A stretch of 64,000 bases of DNA from Aselliscus stoliczkanus (GCA_033961575.1 CM066730.1:133362023-133426022), one strand, 5' to 3'; shown: positions 32,185-44,775, counted from the stretch's first letter. Notes: a model not told the origin generated them from the letters alone. Numbers and translations are program-made.

Positions 32185-34030
32185 TTGTACTCATAACACC
32201 CATCCAGTTTACTCGTAACGTGTTACAGTAGGAAGGTTTTCTGGCCTATTCTGTAGCCCCAAATCCCTCGTCAAATAATGTAGCATTTCTGAGACGCTTT
32301 CTGGTAATTTTCTTCAATTTTATGTCAGTCTCATCTCTCTAACTAGATTGATTCATGGATAAGAATTGTTTCTTTGTTTCTCCAGTGGTGAATAATTTTC
32401 TAGATTAGTCATGGTTTCAGCATTTTAGATGCTTTAATTACCCATTTTGACTGATGTGTCCTGAGAAAGTAAATTCTAAGTGCAAGGGGAAAGTGGCTTT
32501 GTGGAAAAATACTAAGAAACCAAGAGAAATGCAGTTTTTAGGCTGGTGTCCCGGCTTGATTTTTTTTTTGTAATATAAATACCCTATGTTGATATTCCCA
32601 AGTGCAGCGCAAATCTTGAAGTCATTGGGGGAAAGAACCACAGGAGCTTCAGGAGATCAGATTTCAAATGCTTTTAGAACTAAGGCCAGAAAAACAATGT
32701 CCTTTCTTTAAAGAGCTGGTGCACTTTCTTTGCCCCTTTTGACAATGAAAGTCATGAGTTTGTTCAAGTTTCCCTTTTCTTCTTGACCCCTAGGAAACTC
32801 AGATCTAAATTGGTGGCTCATCTGTTTGGAAAGCTGTAGCTTTCAAATAGTGTTTCCCTTGTCTTGACTTTTCCCGTCTTGTGTTATACTTTCCCTGTTC
32901 CTGGATTTTTATTATTTTAAAATATTTTTCTGTTTTTTAAAATATATTCTTAATTTTTATTGCATATAAACTGTCTTAGAATCTGTGGGTTAAGTCAGAG
33001 GTTAAATACATCACAAATATAAAGATAGCATTATAGCTTCAACATGATTTTCATGGAACTGTGTGGAGTTTAGAAGGCAACAGCCTTTGTGGCAAAGAGG
33101 CCTGCAGTACACTTAGGATAGTAATGAGTCTACGCTGATGGACCGTCCCATTGAAGAAGCCTTCTCCCCTCAAGGGCTAAATAAAAGAGATTAGCTCCAC
33201 ATGTTGCCTATTAAAACTCTTGGACTAAGAATCAATAAAACTAGTGTGTCGAAGCATTAACGTGAGGATAAGGACTGAACCTTCAGAAATTCGACCTGGC
33301 TTAGAATATCCATTTTCTTTTCTCTACATGCCTCTCATGATACTCCCTGTTTCCCTTTCAGATTCCTCTGAAAACTTCAGTATTCAATCTACTGTTTCTT
33401 CCTGGTCTGGTCCTCCCCTTCCCTTCCATTGTAAAACCTTGGTGTTTGACCACCAGCCAGTTTCCCTCCCACATCATCTTCTCCCCTCTGTTAAAACCAC
33501 TTCACTTCCACCTGTTTTCAGCTGCTTCTGCCTCTGGGACCCTGTCTTCCTAATCACCTCAGACCAGGTGGCATGCATGTGCCCGCTTACTTGTCAGCAG
33601 CTCCTGGGTGAAGCCACCCCTAGCTAATCATCTACCCTCAAACCAGGAAAAGAAATCCACCATTAAGTAGCAACGTGTAATTTTGTGAAAAACAAAACAT
33701 CAAATTTGATTGGAATGCCTTACACCGCGTTCCAGTAGTTTAATGTTAGGAAGGAGAAACGAAAGCATGGCCGTAGCTAGCATAGTGCTAGACAGCTGTA
33801 ACAGTAGAAGCTCAGTTCTTCTGTCCTCTGCTTATTCATTGGTCCATTCATTCATTCGTTGCCTGAGCAACCACTATTTCTATGTCTGTGATGTTGCCAG
33901 TAATGTTTCAGTGGTTTAGGCTTTTGATGAATAGAGCTTGGTGAAGCCTGTGACCTCGTCTGGGAATTTAATAACTTGCATGATTTTTGAGCTGGAGAAG
34001 GGCCACCTCTAATTATAAAACTTCTCCTAT
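32185..34030. other. No gene supported
   Basis: Intronic. A 127-codon frame at 33244-33627 in pyrimidine-rich sequence has no recognisable domain and no splice support; it may be old LINE or LTR sequence. Nothing else was recognised. Confidence 0.5.
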
Positions 34031-34033
34031 GCA

Positions 34034-34390
34034 CAGAGGTTTGTCTTAGTCCTTCGGGCTGCTCTAAGAAAGTACCAGAGACTGGGAAGCTTATAAACCA
34101 CAGAAATTCGTTTCTCACAGTTCTGCAGGCTGGAAGTCCAAGGTCAGGGTGCCAGAATGGTCGGGTGAGGGCCTTCTTTCAGCTTGCAGGCTTCTCTTGT
34201 AGCCTCACATTGCAGAAGGGGGTAGGCAGCTTTGGGGGAGCTCTTTTATGAGATCACTGATACCCATTCATGAGTGTTCCGCCCTCATGGTGTAATCACC
34301 TCCCCTCAGGCCTCACCCCCTGACACCATCACATTGAGTGTTGGTACTCCAACATGTGAATTCTGTGGGGGCACAAACATTTAGACCTAG
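34034..34390. repeat. Dispersed mammalian repeat, family not assigned
   Basis: 'ttagtccttcgggctgctctaag', 'gaccacagaaattcgtttctcacagttctg'-like text, 'cattcatgagtgttccgccctcat' and 'caaacatttagacc' follow the order of a very common interspersed repeat of mammals. I do not recall its name with certainty. Confidence 0.6.
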
Positions 34391-35678
34391 CACAGTGATA
34401 TTTACAAATATAATGTACATGGAGTATTTACTGTATCTAAACAAAGTGCGTATGTCTATGCATGTATGTATGTATGCCGTGAACATTACAATATATTATT
34501 TTCTAAAGCCTGTGGGCATATGCTTCCCTTTTAGCAAGCTTGGAATGAAATGCAGCAATTTGAATATCTGATTAAGATTATTCAAATGGTATTTTGCTAG
34601 TAAAATGAGTAAAACCGTGAAGACTGGGAAAGATAGGAGCCCCAACATCCTGCTTCTGGGGTTGTTGGGACCTTCTCTCACATGTACTAGTTTAAACCAA
34701 ACATAATGTGTTTTCTTACAGTGAAACTTGTACTAACGGGAACAAATAGGAAAGAAGAATTGCCTGAATATGTTGAAAACTTGAACAGCAGAATACATGA
34801 AAAGGAATAAAGAGTACCTGGAAATGGTAGCTCAGTTGAAAGTCCCCTATCGTGTTAAAATTAATAAGGATGTAGCCTCCTACGCATGCCATTTTGAGGG
34901 GATTGCCACCATGAGAATAAGGACTGGAGAAACTAGCCTTATATATGGCTTAGTAGAGATTGTACGTTTAAGGATTTGATAAAAATGATTTGTGATTATA
35001 GCAACACACAGTGTTTTAACTTGAGCAGTGTGCCGACTTGACTTCACTTTCCATTACCAATACTATTTGGAGATAAATGGACTTCTAAAATTGTCTGAAA
35101 TGTTCCTCTGCCAAGGTCAGTAGTCCCCTTTACTTTGCTATTTGTTTCCTCTCCTAGTTTCATTTTGGACAGATGGTGCAATGCCAAACACTTTTGAATG
35201 TGTCTCAAGTTCGAGACTGGGAAGATCCGATTTAGAAGGATTTAGGCTAATGGGAATAGTAGAGAAGGGTCATAATTCTATTTCAATCAATGGGTACAAT
35301 TTTGGTGTGCTCTGAGTCTTCCTAGCTTACTTGTTACCCTTGCTATCTGGTAGTAAGGAACATGTGTGTGTCTCGCTAGTGTATTTTATTGTACTTGGAG
35401 GCAGCTCCTGTGTCTTCTCAGGCCCCGGTTCCATAAACTTCGGGGATTTCGGCATGTCGGGGCTGAGAGGACACGCCTAACATACCTTATTTGTGTGCTT
35501 TTGTACCTGAGGAACCTGGGGCTCAGAGCAGCAGAGATTGGTTGTGGCAGAGCCTGGAATGGGCCTGACCAGACTCCATGAATTCCACTCTGTTGCCAGT
35601 CTGAGAAAGGCCCACAGAGTCTTCGTATGCTTAGAAGAAAAGTGTTCTTTCCTGCAGAAACCAACCAGCCTTTTCGCT
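34391..35678. other. No gene supported
   Basis: Intronic. The 92-codon minus-strand frame at 35386-35664 overlaps a plus-strand frame and carries no domain. A MIR-like trace 'ctgaggaacctggggctcagagcagcagag' lies near 35510. Confidence 0.5.
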
Positions 35679-35690
35679 TTCTAGCTATTC

Positions 35691-36100
35691 TTTTTTTTTT
35701 TTTATAATCTTTTATTGTGAAATAAACATTTTTTAAAAATTAGCTTCAGGTATATAACACAGTGCAATAGTTATATTTTTTACCCCTCAAAGTGACAACC
35801 TGTTCCCCCAATTCTCCCCCCGACTCCTCCCCCCGACTCCTCCCCCCCATATCATACTATCTATTACAATTCCTTTGACTCCCTTCCACCGTATAATCCA
35901 CATCCTGTGACTATCTATGTATTCAGTTACAGTTGGCATACAATATCAGCTTCAGGTGTACAGTGCAGTGATCAAGCCTCTACTCCATCCATGAAGTGGT
36001 CTCCCTAACAAGACATGTGACTATCTGACACGCCACAGAATTTTTACAACATTATTATATTCCCCGAACTGTATTTCAGTATTCCCCGAACTGTGTTTCA
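35691..36100 (-). mobile_element. L1 3' end insertion with target-site duplication
   Basis: Antisense insert with a T run first, then 'aatcttttattgtgaaataaac', two GACTCCTCCCCCC units, and the L1-3'-UTR text shared with 26360-26560. The target-site duplication is tctagctattcttt, ending around 35693 on the left and at 36101-36114 on the right. Confidence 0.85.
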
Positions 36101-36116
36101 TCTAGCTATTCTTTAA

Positions 36117-36334
36117 CCCTCCGTCGGGCACAACGGATCTCACAGATTCATTGCACACAAAGACGCAGCTATGAAATACGTCTTTACTGTACTAAGTCAC
36201 AAACACAACTGGCGATAGGTTACGGTAGAGGGGGAAGATACGGAAGCGATGAGTCATGATACTTAAGTTAACTGTTAGATATTTGAAAATTTGTGTGCAA
36301 TGAAGCTGTGAGATCAGTTGCTCCCGACGGAGGG
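36117..36334. mobile_element. piggyBac-like MITE, 218 bp
   Basis: Perfect TTAA lies on both sides (36113-36116 and 36335-36338). The left terminus is CCCTCCGTCGGGCACAACGG, and the right terminus in reverse is CCCTCCGTCGGGAGCAACTG. Similarity continues through GATCTCACAG and TTCATTGCACACAAA, giving inverted repeats of about 45 bp. No coding capacity. TTAA targeting indicates mobilisation by a piggyBac-type transposase. The ends differ from the element at 11029-14466. Confidence 0.92.
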
Positions 36335-36339
36335 TTAAG

Positions 36340-37435
36340 AACATCAGTAGGAATATATAAGTGCATTTAGATAAAATGCATGCACCTATCGCTTTACTTC
36401 ATAGAAATACCCCCACACCCAACCCTGTGCCCTGATAGTTACAGTTCAGAATTGGGGTTAGGGTACAGAAGCACCCAATCTGCCCTTTTCCCCCATCATC
36501 TTCATTAATTTTGAAAACTTTTTACATGATGCTGCCCAAACAGACTCCATTTAAAAGATGTTACTGAAAAGCTGACTGTGCTTTAGATCCGTGAACCTTT
36601 GTCTCCTTTGTATGCATCGCCTCACTGCCTAGAGTAGACGTTTGTTGGAAAAGAAGTTTGGAGTGTGTGTATTTGAGAGAGAAGGGTAAACGGAAAACGA
36701 AAAACACTAAGATGGAAGGCAGTAGTATTTCTCTGCCTCTAAAGCTTCAAAGGGTGTGGAATAGTGGGGATGATTGTTCCCTACGATGTGGAGATTCGGG
36801 TTGCAGGCTGGCTTTTGTCATCACTCCTGTGAGTCAGATCACCTCTCCCAGCCAGGATTCATTTATGATTGACCGAGTAACATCCCCCCCCCCCCCCGAC
36901 ATCTTGGTGGCTACATGAAGAAGAGGAGGGTGGCGGAGGATATGGGGGCGCTAGCAGTGGGGGTGGTGAGACATTGTTGGAAGTGTGATGTGTTTTCAAG
37001 CAAAAGCTGATAGAACTGGTGATGGTTTGGATGTGGGATGTAAGAGAGGGAGATGTCAGCTGATGTCGGGGTGTTTTGCTCAGGGTGGTGAATAGCGGTG
37101 GCATTTACTGAGGCATAGAACACAGGGAGGGAGGGAGATGGTGTGTGGTATTGTGGGAATCAAGTGTTTCTCTTTATACAGGCTTTGGATGCTTATTGGA
37201 CTCCCACATGGAGATGTTAAAGAGGTAATTGGGTATTTGAGATGGGAGTTCTGTGATAAAAGTTTGGAAATTGTCAGCACATAAATGGCAGTTAAATCAT
37301 GCAGCTAGGTGTGGTTGCTTTGGTAGTGAGTGTGAATAGATGAAAGGTGACAATGATGGTCAGCCCTGGGGCCCTCTGCCGTTGGAAATTGGGAGGCGCC
37401 AGCCTCTGAAAATGAGGATGCTAGAACCTGACACA
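36340..37435. other. No gene supported
   Basis: Intronic. A run of 13 C lies at 36886-36898. An L2-like stretch is possible at 36900-37300. Overlapping short frames on both strands have no domain. Confidence 0.5.
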
Positions 37436-37436
37436 C

Positions 37437-37437
<1 letters not shown>

Positions 37438-37523
<86 letters not shown>

Positions 37524-37576
37524 TTTCTCCCTCTCTCCTTCTGTATTTCTCTCTTTTCTCTCTCTCTCTCTCTCAA
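37438..37576. repeat. Long (CT)n polypyrimidine tract
   Basis: About 35 consecutive CT units (37440-37508), then interrupted CT/CCTT units to 37576. The strand asymmetry is complete. Apparent Arg/Glu-rich and Leu/Ser-rich frames are artefacts. Confidence 0.97.
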
Positions 37577-37579
37577 AAT

Positions 37580-39285
37580 TGTTAGAGGGATCGTGTGAGA
37601 TGTTATACATTAACACATACTGAAAATTATTTCATGCTTCATTGCATAAATAAATACGGAAGTAGGAGAAGTTAGGTAGGGAAACCATTTTCCCACTTGA
37701 GTTTTCTTCTGAAAGTGTCTTTCCATGGGATTTAGGTGAGGTGTGTGTGAATTTGGTATATAGCAGAGGTTCCCAACATATAGGTTGTGTAGTTGGGGGA
37801 AAAGAGGTGAGGGTGGGCAAGATGCTTGAGAAATTTTACAACAGGCCCTACCACACAATGTATGCTTTAAATTTGCTTATTTGCTTTTGTTTTTATCAGT
37901 CCAAGAAAAGATACAGCCAAGGGATCATAAGCTATTACCATTAACAGGGTTCTCATTCTCAAAAATTGAACACTGATATTTGACACATCTAGAGATTGAC
38001 ACATGAATAAAAATGTTTACATAGCAAGTATGAATTGGATACAGTTGGCGTTTCTGCTTTTGTGAACAGATATCTGCTTGAGTCTCCAAATCTTAGTAAG
38101 CTGTTTGAACTTGCCATCATCGTACTCGCTGCCCCCTCCTTTCTCTGTCATCTTCCCTTTACTGGGAACGAGGCAGGGTTTCCTGAAAAGTGGGCTCTCT
38201 TCTGGGAAGACTCCATGGCCAGCTGCCAGTATGTCATATAACTTATTCAATCACGTGGTGAAAAGAGAAGATGTGCAAAAAAGATCGGGGATGGAAACAG
38301 GAAAATCAAGTGGGTGGAAGGGGAAAAAGGAAGAAGGCCGCGACAAATGAAGGCAGAGGAGCATTTGGGACAGATTTGGGGCAAGGTACCCCCACTGTTC
38401 CCCTAGTGATCTCTCTCTCTCTCTCCCCCCCCCCCCTTTATCTCCCCCTCCTCCCTCCCCCCCCTTTATGATTTTCTTCGTGCCCACCTGCTGTTTTCAG
38501 AATTGCAATGACTTTCCCCAGGTGTTTGGGGTTATTGAGAAATAGAGAAATGTAACTGCCCAAGCATTCCCTTCCAGGACACCTGCGTGAGGTGACATTG
38601 CACAAATGCCCTGTTCTTCCCCACTTGTATGAGAACCTTTTTAGTCTGATCTGATTAAACCAGACTCGTAGGTTTTGCTCCTATGCTTGTGTGTATTCAA
38701 TTTTAAGATGGGGGAGGGGGGAGAGGGGGACAGAGAGGGACCCAGAGAGAGAATATGAATATACATGATTGATTGAATGGATGGATGGATGAATGAATGT
38801 TTTTTCAGAAGAATCTGGTAGATTACATTATCTGCCCAGGAAAAAAAGGCTTTCCTGAGATTGATACTCTTAGATAAATTTATAGAATTTGAGACATGAA
38901 ATAGAGCATAGGGGTCACCTGATTCAGACTTTTCCAAATATATATTCCATGAAAAAAAATACTCCATGAAAAAAGAATCCTTAGGTCAAATAATTTTGCA
39001 AAAGTTGGAGACTCACTATACTTTTTAACATTAAAAGCTGAGAGTTCTCGTTAAAAAGACTGTTTAACTTTGTTTAACAGAAATACAAGGTTCTAGAACA
39101 CAGTTTGGGAATGCTGATTGAATCTATTAATAATTCTTACATTTATTTTGAGTTTGCCACTTCTCTCGGTCTTCGTTCACATTTTAAATTTTATAAGTTG
39201 AATGAATGAATTACTACTGTCACTCCTGGTTCCGATTCTGGTTCCGATTCATTAACTAAATCAACATTTAAAAAGTTGTATTTGT
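37580..39285. other. No gene supported; simple repeats
   Basis: A CT/C-rich tract with runs of C lies at 38410-38466, GGGGA-rich sequence at 38708-38750 and a GATG/AATG run at 38768-38800. The rest is unremarkable intron. Confidence 0.55.
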
Positions 39286-39287
39286 TT

Positions 39288-39395
39288 CTGTATGAAAGAG
39301 TATTGTCTTCCTTGTTCCTCACTATGGCCGTAGCACCTAGTATAGTGCCTGGCACACAGTAGCAGCGCAGGTAAGTGTCATTGAACAAATACAGA
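39288..39395 (+). repeat. L2 3' end
   Basis: 'gcacctagtatagtgcctggcacacagtagcagcgcagg' followed by 'cattgaacaaatac' is L2-terminal text. Confidence 0.7.
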
Positions 39396-39900
39396 TTGTT
39401 AGTTTTCGTTTTCACGGCACTGCGCCCGCTATGTCCGTGAGGCTGTAGAGAAGAAACGATCTTGTCCTTGCCCTCCAGGAACTAGTAGTCAAGTTGGTGA
39501 CTTTCCCAAGAGCATGGCATGTGCCAGAGGGAGAACCTAAGTTAGGTTTTGATTGCAGAAATCTTTGATTGCATGTTGGAGATTGGACGTGATTTCTGAC
39601 TCTGAGTCAGAGGTGTGAACCAGAACACACTTGGGTAGTGTTAACTTTCCTGACAAAAGATGTCATTTAGAGTTAGGGTCACTGTAGCAACCACATTGTT
39701 CTTTTATCCCTGGCAAGGACTTTACTGCTAGCACTAGGAGATCAGAGCTAATAGTAGTCCTAGTGTATTTTTGAATTCTTGAGAATTTTTTTATTCTCTT
39801 TTTCACATTTTTTTTTTCTTTTAATACTAACCTGTTGCTTACTTTAGACCTTCCAGTCTCAATCAGGTCAACATAGATTGATCATTCATTCATTCATTCA
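39396..39900. other. No gene recognised
   Basis: Intronic sequence, ending in a short (ATTC)n run at 39892-39906. Confidence 0.5.
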
Positions 39901-39904
39901 TTCA

Positions 39905-41700
39905 TTTATAATTGACATATAACATTGTATTAGTTTTAGGTTGTAACGTAATTATTTAATACATGTATATATTGTAAAGTGATTACCACAATATGTTTTA
40001 ACACCCATCATCACACACAGCTAAAAAATTTTTTTCTGGATGAGAGCTTTTAAGATTTATTCTCTTAACAACTATACAATATGGTATCGTTAACTAGAAT
40101 CACCCTGCTGAACATTATATCCCTGGGACTTATTTATCTTATAACTGAAAGTTGATCCCTTTAGACCAACCGTCTTTTACCTAGTTTCCCTTCTCCCACC
40201 CCCACCTCTGGCAGTCACCAATCTGACTCTTTTTCTATGAGTTTGGTGTTCTTTGTTTTTGTTTTTTTTCAGATTCCACAGATAAGTGATATCATACAGT
40301 ATTTGTCTTCCTCTGACATTTCACTTAGCATAATGCTCTCAGGGTCCATCATGTTGTCACACATGACAGAATTTCCTTCTTTTTATGGCTGAATATTATT
40401 CTGTGTGTGTGTATGTGTGTGTGTATCACATTTTATTCATTGGTCAATGGGACATTCAAGTTGTTTCCATGTCTTGGCTATTGTAAATAATGCTGTTATG
40501 ACTTTGAGGGGTGCAGATATCTTTTTGAGTTATTATTTTCATTTCCTTCAGTTCAATACCCAGCGGTTGAATCGCTGGATCATATGATAGTTCTAGTTTT
40601 AACTTTTTGTGGAACCTCCATATTGTTTCCCAATTTACATATCTGCCAACAAACAGTGCACTTGTGTGCGCCTTTCTCCACATCTTCACCAGCGCTTGTT
40701 TCTTGCTTTTTTTTTTTTTTTAAAGATTTTATTGGGGAATTGGCAGAGGGGAACAGCGTTGGGGAATCGCGGAAGGGGAACAGACAAGTTGCTGTCTTTG
40801 TTCTTCAGTTTAGTTGCGGAGGATGTTGCTTCACTGTTGGTATCGTCATTGCACTCTTCCCGGATGAGGCAGATTGGTCGCCGGCCTCTGGATGTCGCTC
40901 ACCGCGGCTTTTGGCAGCTCACGCTGGCTGCCGGCCACTCACTGTAGCCTATGGCAGCCCACTGCAGCAGGGGCTGCAACCTACACCGTCGCCGGGGCTC
41001 ACACAGCCCAGCTCCAGGTGGAGCTGTTGTTAGCTGTGGAGGGCAGTGTCACTGGCCCTCATATGTGGGATCCGAACCAGAGCTGCTGGCATCCCAAAAC
41101 CAACGCTTAACCAGTGCGCCACTCAGCCGGCCCTGTTTCTTGCCTTTTTGATGATAGTCATCCTGTTAGATGATGCCTTACTCTAAGTTGGGTTTGCATT
41201 TCCCTGATGATCACTGATGCTGAGCACCTTTCCATGTACCTGTTGTCCATCTGTATGTCTTTTTTGGAAAAATGTCTATTGCTGTGCCCACTTTTTGATC
41301 AGATTGTTTGTTTTGCTATTCAGCTGTATGAGTTTTTTATATATTTTGGATATTAACCCATTATCAGATATATTATTTGCAAATGTTTTTTCCCTTCAGT
41401 AGGTTTCGTTTCATTTTATTGACATTTCCTTTGCTGTGCAGGGCTTTTTAGTTTGATAGAGTCCCACTTGATTGTTTTTGTTACCTTCGCTTTTGGTGTC
41501 AAATTTAATAAATCATCATTAAGTCATGTCAAAGAGTTTACTGCCTTTTTGTTTGTTTGAGGAGTTTTTGGTTTTAGGTCTTATGTTACAGTCTTTAATC
41601 TATTTTGAGTTGATTTTTGTGTATGGTGTTAAGGCAATGATCTGGTTTCATTCTTTTGCATTTGTCCATTCAATTTTTCTAACACTGTTTTAGTGAAGCC
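39905..41700 (-). repeat. L1 3' half, antisense, carrying a SINE
   Basis: It begins with 'ataattgacatataacattgtattagttttagg' (L1 3' UTR), then the antisense ORF2 series: 'tatggctgaatattattctgtg', 'ccatgtcttggctattgtaaataatgctg', 'tatgagttttttatatattttgg', 'ttgacatttcctttgctgtgcag'. It is interrupted by the SINE at 40707-41133. Reverse-transcriptase-region frames are broken. Confidence 0.9.
40707..41133 (-). mobile_element. Long-form tRNA-derived SINE inside L1
   Basis: Full-length antisense copy. The 10-base perfect target-site duplication is tgtttcttgc at 40697-40706 and 41134-41143. It contains the internal inverted repeat CAGCTCCAGGTGGAGCTG. The 149-codon frame over it is not a gene. Confidence 0.96.
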
Positions 41701-42595
41701 CATTTTATAAAGGAATTGAGGCTCAAAGATTTAGAAACGTAGCTAAGTTGATATAGGCTCGCTTCTGAGTCAAAAGTCAGAATTAGGATCCAGTTGTGTG
41801 ATTTAAAACTGTGCATTTAACCATTATGCTTCCTGCCCTTCCACTTCATCCTCATGCCTTTCATTATCCCATTCATATTAGCTCACTGTAAACAGGCTCA
41901 GAGGCTGCACGCGTTTCCAGAAGGAATTAAGAAAGAACGACAAAGGTCATATGCTGACCTCTTAGAAAGAAGGTGCCCCACAGCACTTTGTGTCCCATTG
42001 GCCAGAGTTTACTCACATGGCTTTATCTTGCTGTGGGGGAGGCTGGCATTTGTAATAATCCTTGTTGTGAACACCCATGGGCACAACTAAAAATGATTGA
42101 AGCAGGGGAGGCAGGATATTGACACACAGCTAACCGTCTCTAGCACCCCCTCCTAATTGAGGGGCTCAGTTGCCTGTCCACCCCCATCTCCTTTTGACCA
42201 TTACTCAGTTGAGAAATGCTTTTCCCCTCTCATACCTTCACCCTCATCTGTTTGATTCCTTTCTTTTCATCATCATTTAAATGTTCTCAAGTCTCTCTTA
42301 TCTTAACATGATATAGCACAATACAACAAAAGAAAAAAAAATCTGTGATTACAGGCACTGTCTCCTCAGGGTTCATAATCTATCCCTAGACCCTTGTACA
42401 AGGCATAGGACAAGGAGTTTTTCAGTAACTATGTGTTGAGAGAGCAAGTGGATGAGGGAGGGATTGAAACATTGTCCACTAGTGTTTATCAGCTGGTTGA
42501 CGGAGAGATGCTGCTTAATTTCATCTATGGCACGAATGGTAGGACTGACTGATTTTACTGCTGAGAGTACCAAGGAGAGTCGAATATGTTGTTGT
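41701..42595. other. No gene supported; MIR trace
   Basis: A MIR-like start 'cccattttataaaggaattgaggctcaaag' lies at 41700-41830. The rest is intron without recognisable genes. Confidence 0.5.
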
Positions 42596-42730
42596 GGTTT
42601 TACCGCTTACTAGCTGCACTGACACTTGGCAAGGCAATCTAGGTGAGCCGCGTTTCCTCAGATGGGGAAACGGAGACTCCATGGACCTCATAAGGTTATC
42701 ATGATTAAATGAGAAAACTGTGGTCAAGAA
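42596..42730 (-). repeat. MIR SINE, antisense
   Basis: 'ttaccgcttactagctgcactgacacttggcaaggc' and 'tttcctcagatggggaaacgg'. Confidence 0.8.
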
Positions 42731-42824
42731 TACACCTCTGATAATACTATGTTTGCTTTCTATGGTGATTTTTAAGATCAAGGAATATCTTGACTTCTAT
42801 TTTATTTCTCAAAATGATTTAAAA

Positions 42825-42945
42825 AACCCAAGTGCCTTCATACAATGGAATATTAGCCATAAAATGGAATAAAATAATAATACGAGCTACAACATGGACG
42901 AACCTTGAAGACATTATGTTAGGTGAGATAAGCCTTTTTCATTAG
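42825..42945 (+). repeat. L1 ORF2/3'-end fragment
   Basis: 'tacaatggaatattagccataaaatggaat', 'gctacaacatggacgaaccttgaagacattatg' is sense L1 text. Confidence 0.85.
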
Positions 42946-43374
42946 TATGTTTTGGAGTTGCTAAATCCAAACAAGGATTTTTAAGTCCAGATTGACATGT
43001 GAGACCAAATTGTCCTCAAGGAAGGTTGCACCCCAAAACTAAAGAGAGATGATCTCTGGGGAGTAAGGAGGGGAACTTTTGCTTTTCAGTGATATTTTTC
43101 TATATTGTTGAATGTGTATTTTTATTATCATGAGTCTAAATAACTTTTATAGTTTGAAGATGGCAGTAATTGATGCTTCTACCTAATCCAGGCTTTTATC
43201 CACATTTAAAAACAACCCTACTACTTTTACTCATTAGAGAGATAAAAAAAGAAATACATCCTGTTATTTTAATTTGACGGTTACTGAAATTTGACCTTTT
43301 TTCTATGACCATTTGTCATTTTTGTCTTTAGTTTCCATTTCCTTTGCCTCCTGATGACTTGGATTTGAGCCCCA

Positions 43375-43530
43375 ATTAATAAATATATGTGACCATCCAT
43401 GAGTCACTGTAGTATCTGTACGTTTTAGTTTGCTTATGAGTAAAATAGGAGGAATGATACTTAAAATTATTGTGAGGGTGAATGGAGCTCATGTATTAAA
43501 AGTGCTTTCTAAGCTGTAAAAAGTATATAA
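43375..43530 (-). repeat. MIR SINE, antisense
   Basis: 'gtttgcttatgagtaaaataggaggaatgatac' and 'attgtgagggtgaatggagctcatgtattaaaagtgctttc'. Confidence 0.65.
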
Positions 43531-44770
43531 TTGTGTTTATTGATTTTTGTGTATTGATTTTGTATTGATTTTGATTAGTTAATGGTTATGAACAGTTCAG
43601 CCAACATTGCTTTTTTGTATTCATTTGTAGGAAGGCTAAGAAGGCCAAGGTGCCCTCATTAATATTTATTTTGGTGCAATATGGGATCTGTGAGATTTGG
43701 CATCAGAGGACCTGGTTTGTGCTGCATTTCTGCTAATTAGTAGCTATGTGCACAGGTGTCGTGCACTGGACAAATGCAGTACTTTTGACCAAGATGAGAA
43801 ATGTTCAGGGAACACCTGTGCGGACACACATCAGAGAGCTCTGTGAAGTGTTAGAACATTTGTGCAAGCTGATGGAAACTATTTAAATGGATGATAGTAC
43901 AAAGAAATTTGTGTATGCAAATTATACTCACTGGATCTCCCACCCCATCCAATTCCATCCCTCAGAGTTTCGTGAAATGAAAGTTGGTCAAAAGTATGAT
44001 TCCAAGGCCTGAGAAGGTCTGATATGGTCTTCGGAATCATCAAAGGCAGAGAAATTTCCATGGAACGTGATTTTTGCAAATTCCTGCCAAATTTAGATCC
44101 TTGGAAACATGGGTGGTACCTGATGGTCGTCAGTTATCCAGAGCACTGAATTCTGGATAATAGGAAACCGGGCGGCATAAACAACTCTACTGAGTAATGA
44201 ATTACCTCCTGGCTTCCTACTCCTGACTCTGGGTATCCAAGGACAAGATGTTACATAAATACTCTTAGGAATGGGACTCCCCAGGGTAGCCCCCAAGACT
44301 GCTGTCCTCCCTCAGACTGTCCCCAGGGAGGACGATGAATCACCAGCAGAAGAATGTCGGTTCCCCCAGCTCTGTGAGCAAATGCCCAGTCAGGCACTTC
44401 AGCCCTGAGGACAGAAGCTTTGGGAAAGTTTTCTCTGACTCATTCACTGTGTAATTCGCAGAAGAAAACTCCTGGCTTCTCATTTCTTTCTTTTTTTTTT
44501 TTTTTTAAAGAAAGACTTTCTTTGTTGGTGTGAGTGTGTGTGGATAGTAAGGTGGGGTTAGAGAATGAATATTCAAATGAGCCCTTAGGGGTAGCTTTGG
44601 GCTTTTTGCTCAGGTACCTTTCCAGTCCCAGGATTTTCACCCCACGGGGGAGCAGGGTGGGGAATTTCAGTGTCCAGGGCCTAGATGTCCACCAAGGAGT
44701 AGTTCATTTAAAATACTTAAAACGAAGGATACTGTTTTCACAGTTGAATTTCAAGTGTCCCTACGCCTTT
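43531..44770. other. No gene supported
   Basis: Intronic. A MIR-like scrap lies at 43690-43755 and a T run at 44489-44505. Frames over 44440-44887 read through simple sequence. Confidence 0.5.
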
Positions 44771-44775
44771 CCCCA

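Noticed and set aside
33244..33627. 127-codon plus-strand frame
   Set aside because: Pyrimidine-rich, low-information protein; no domain and no supported exon borders.
37305..37616. Arg/Glu-rich 103-codon minus-strand frame
   Set aside because: Translation of the CT dinucleotide tract.
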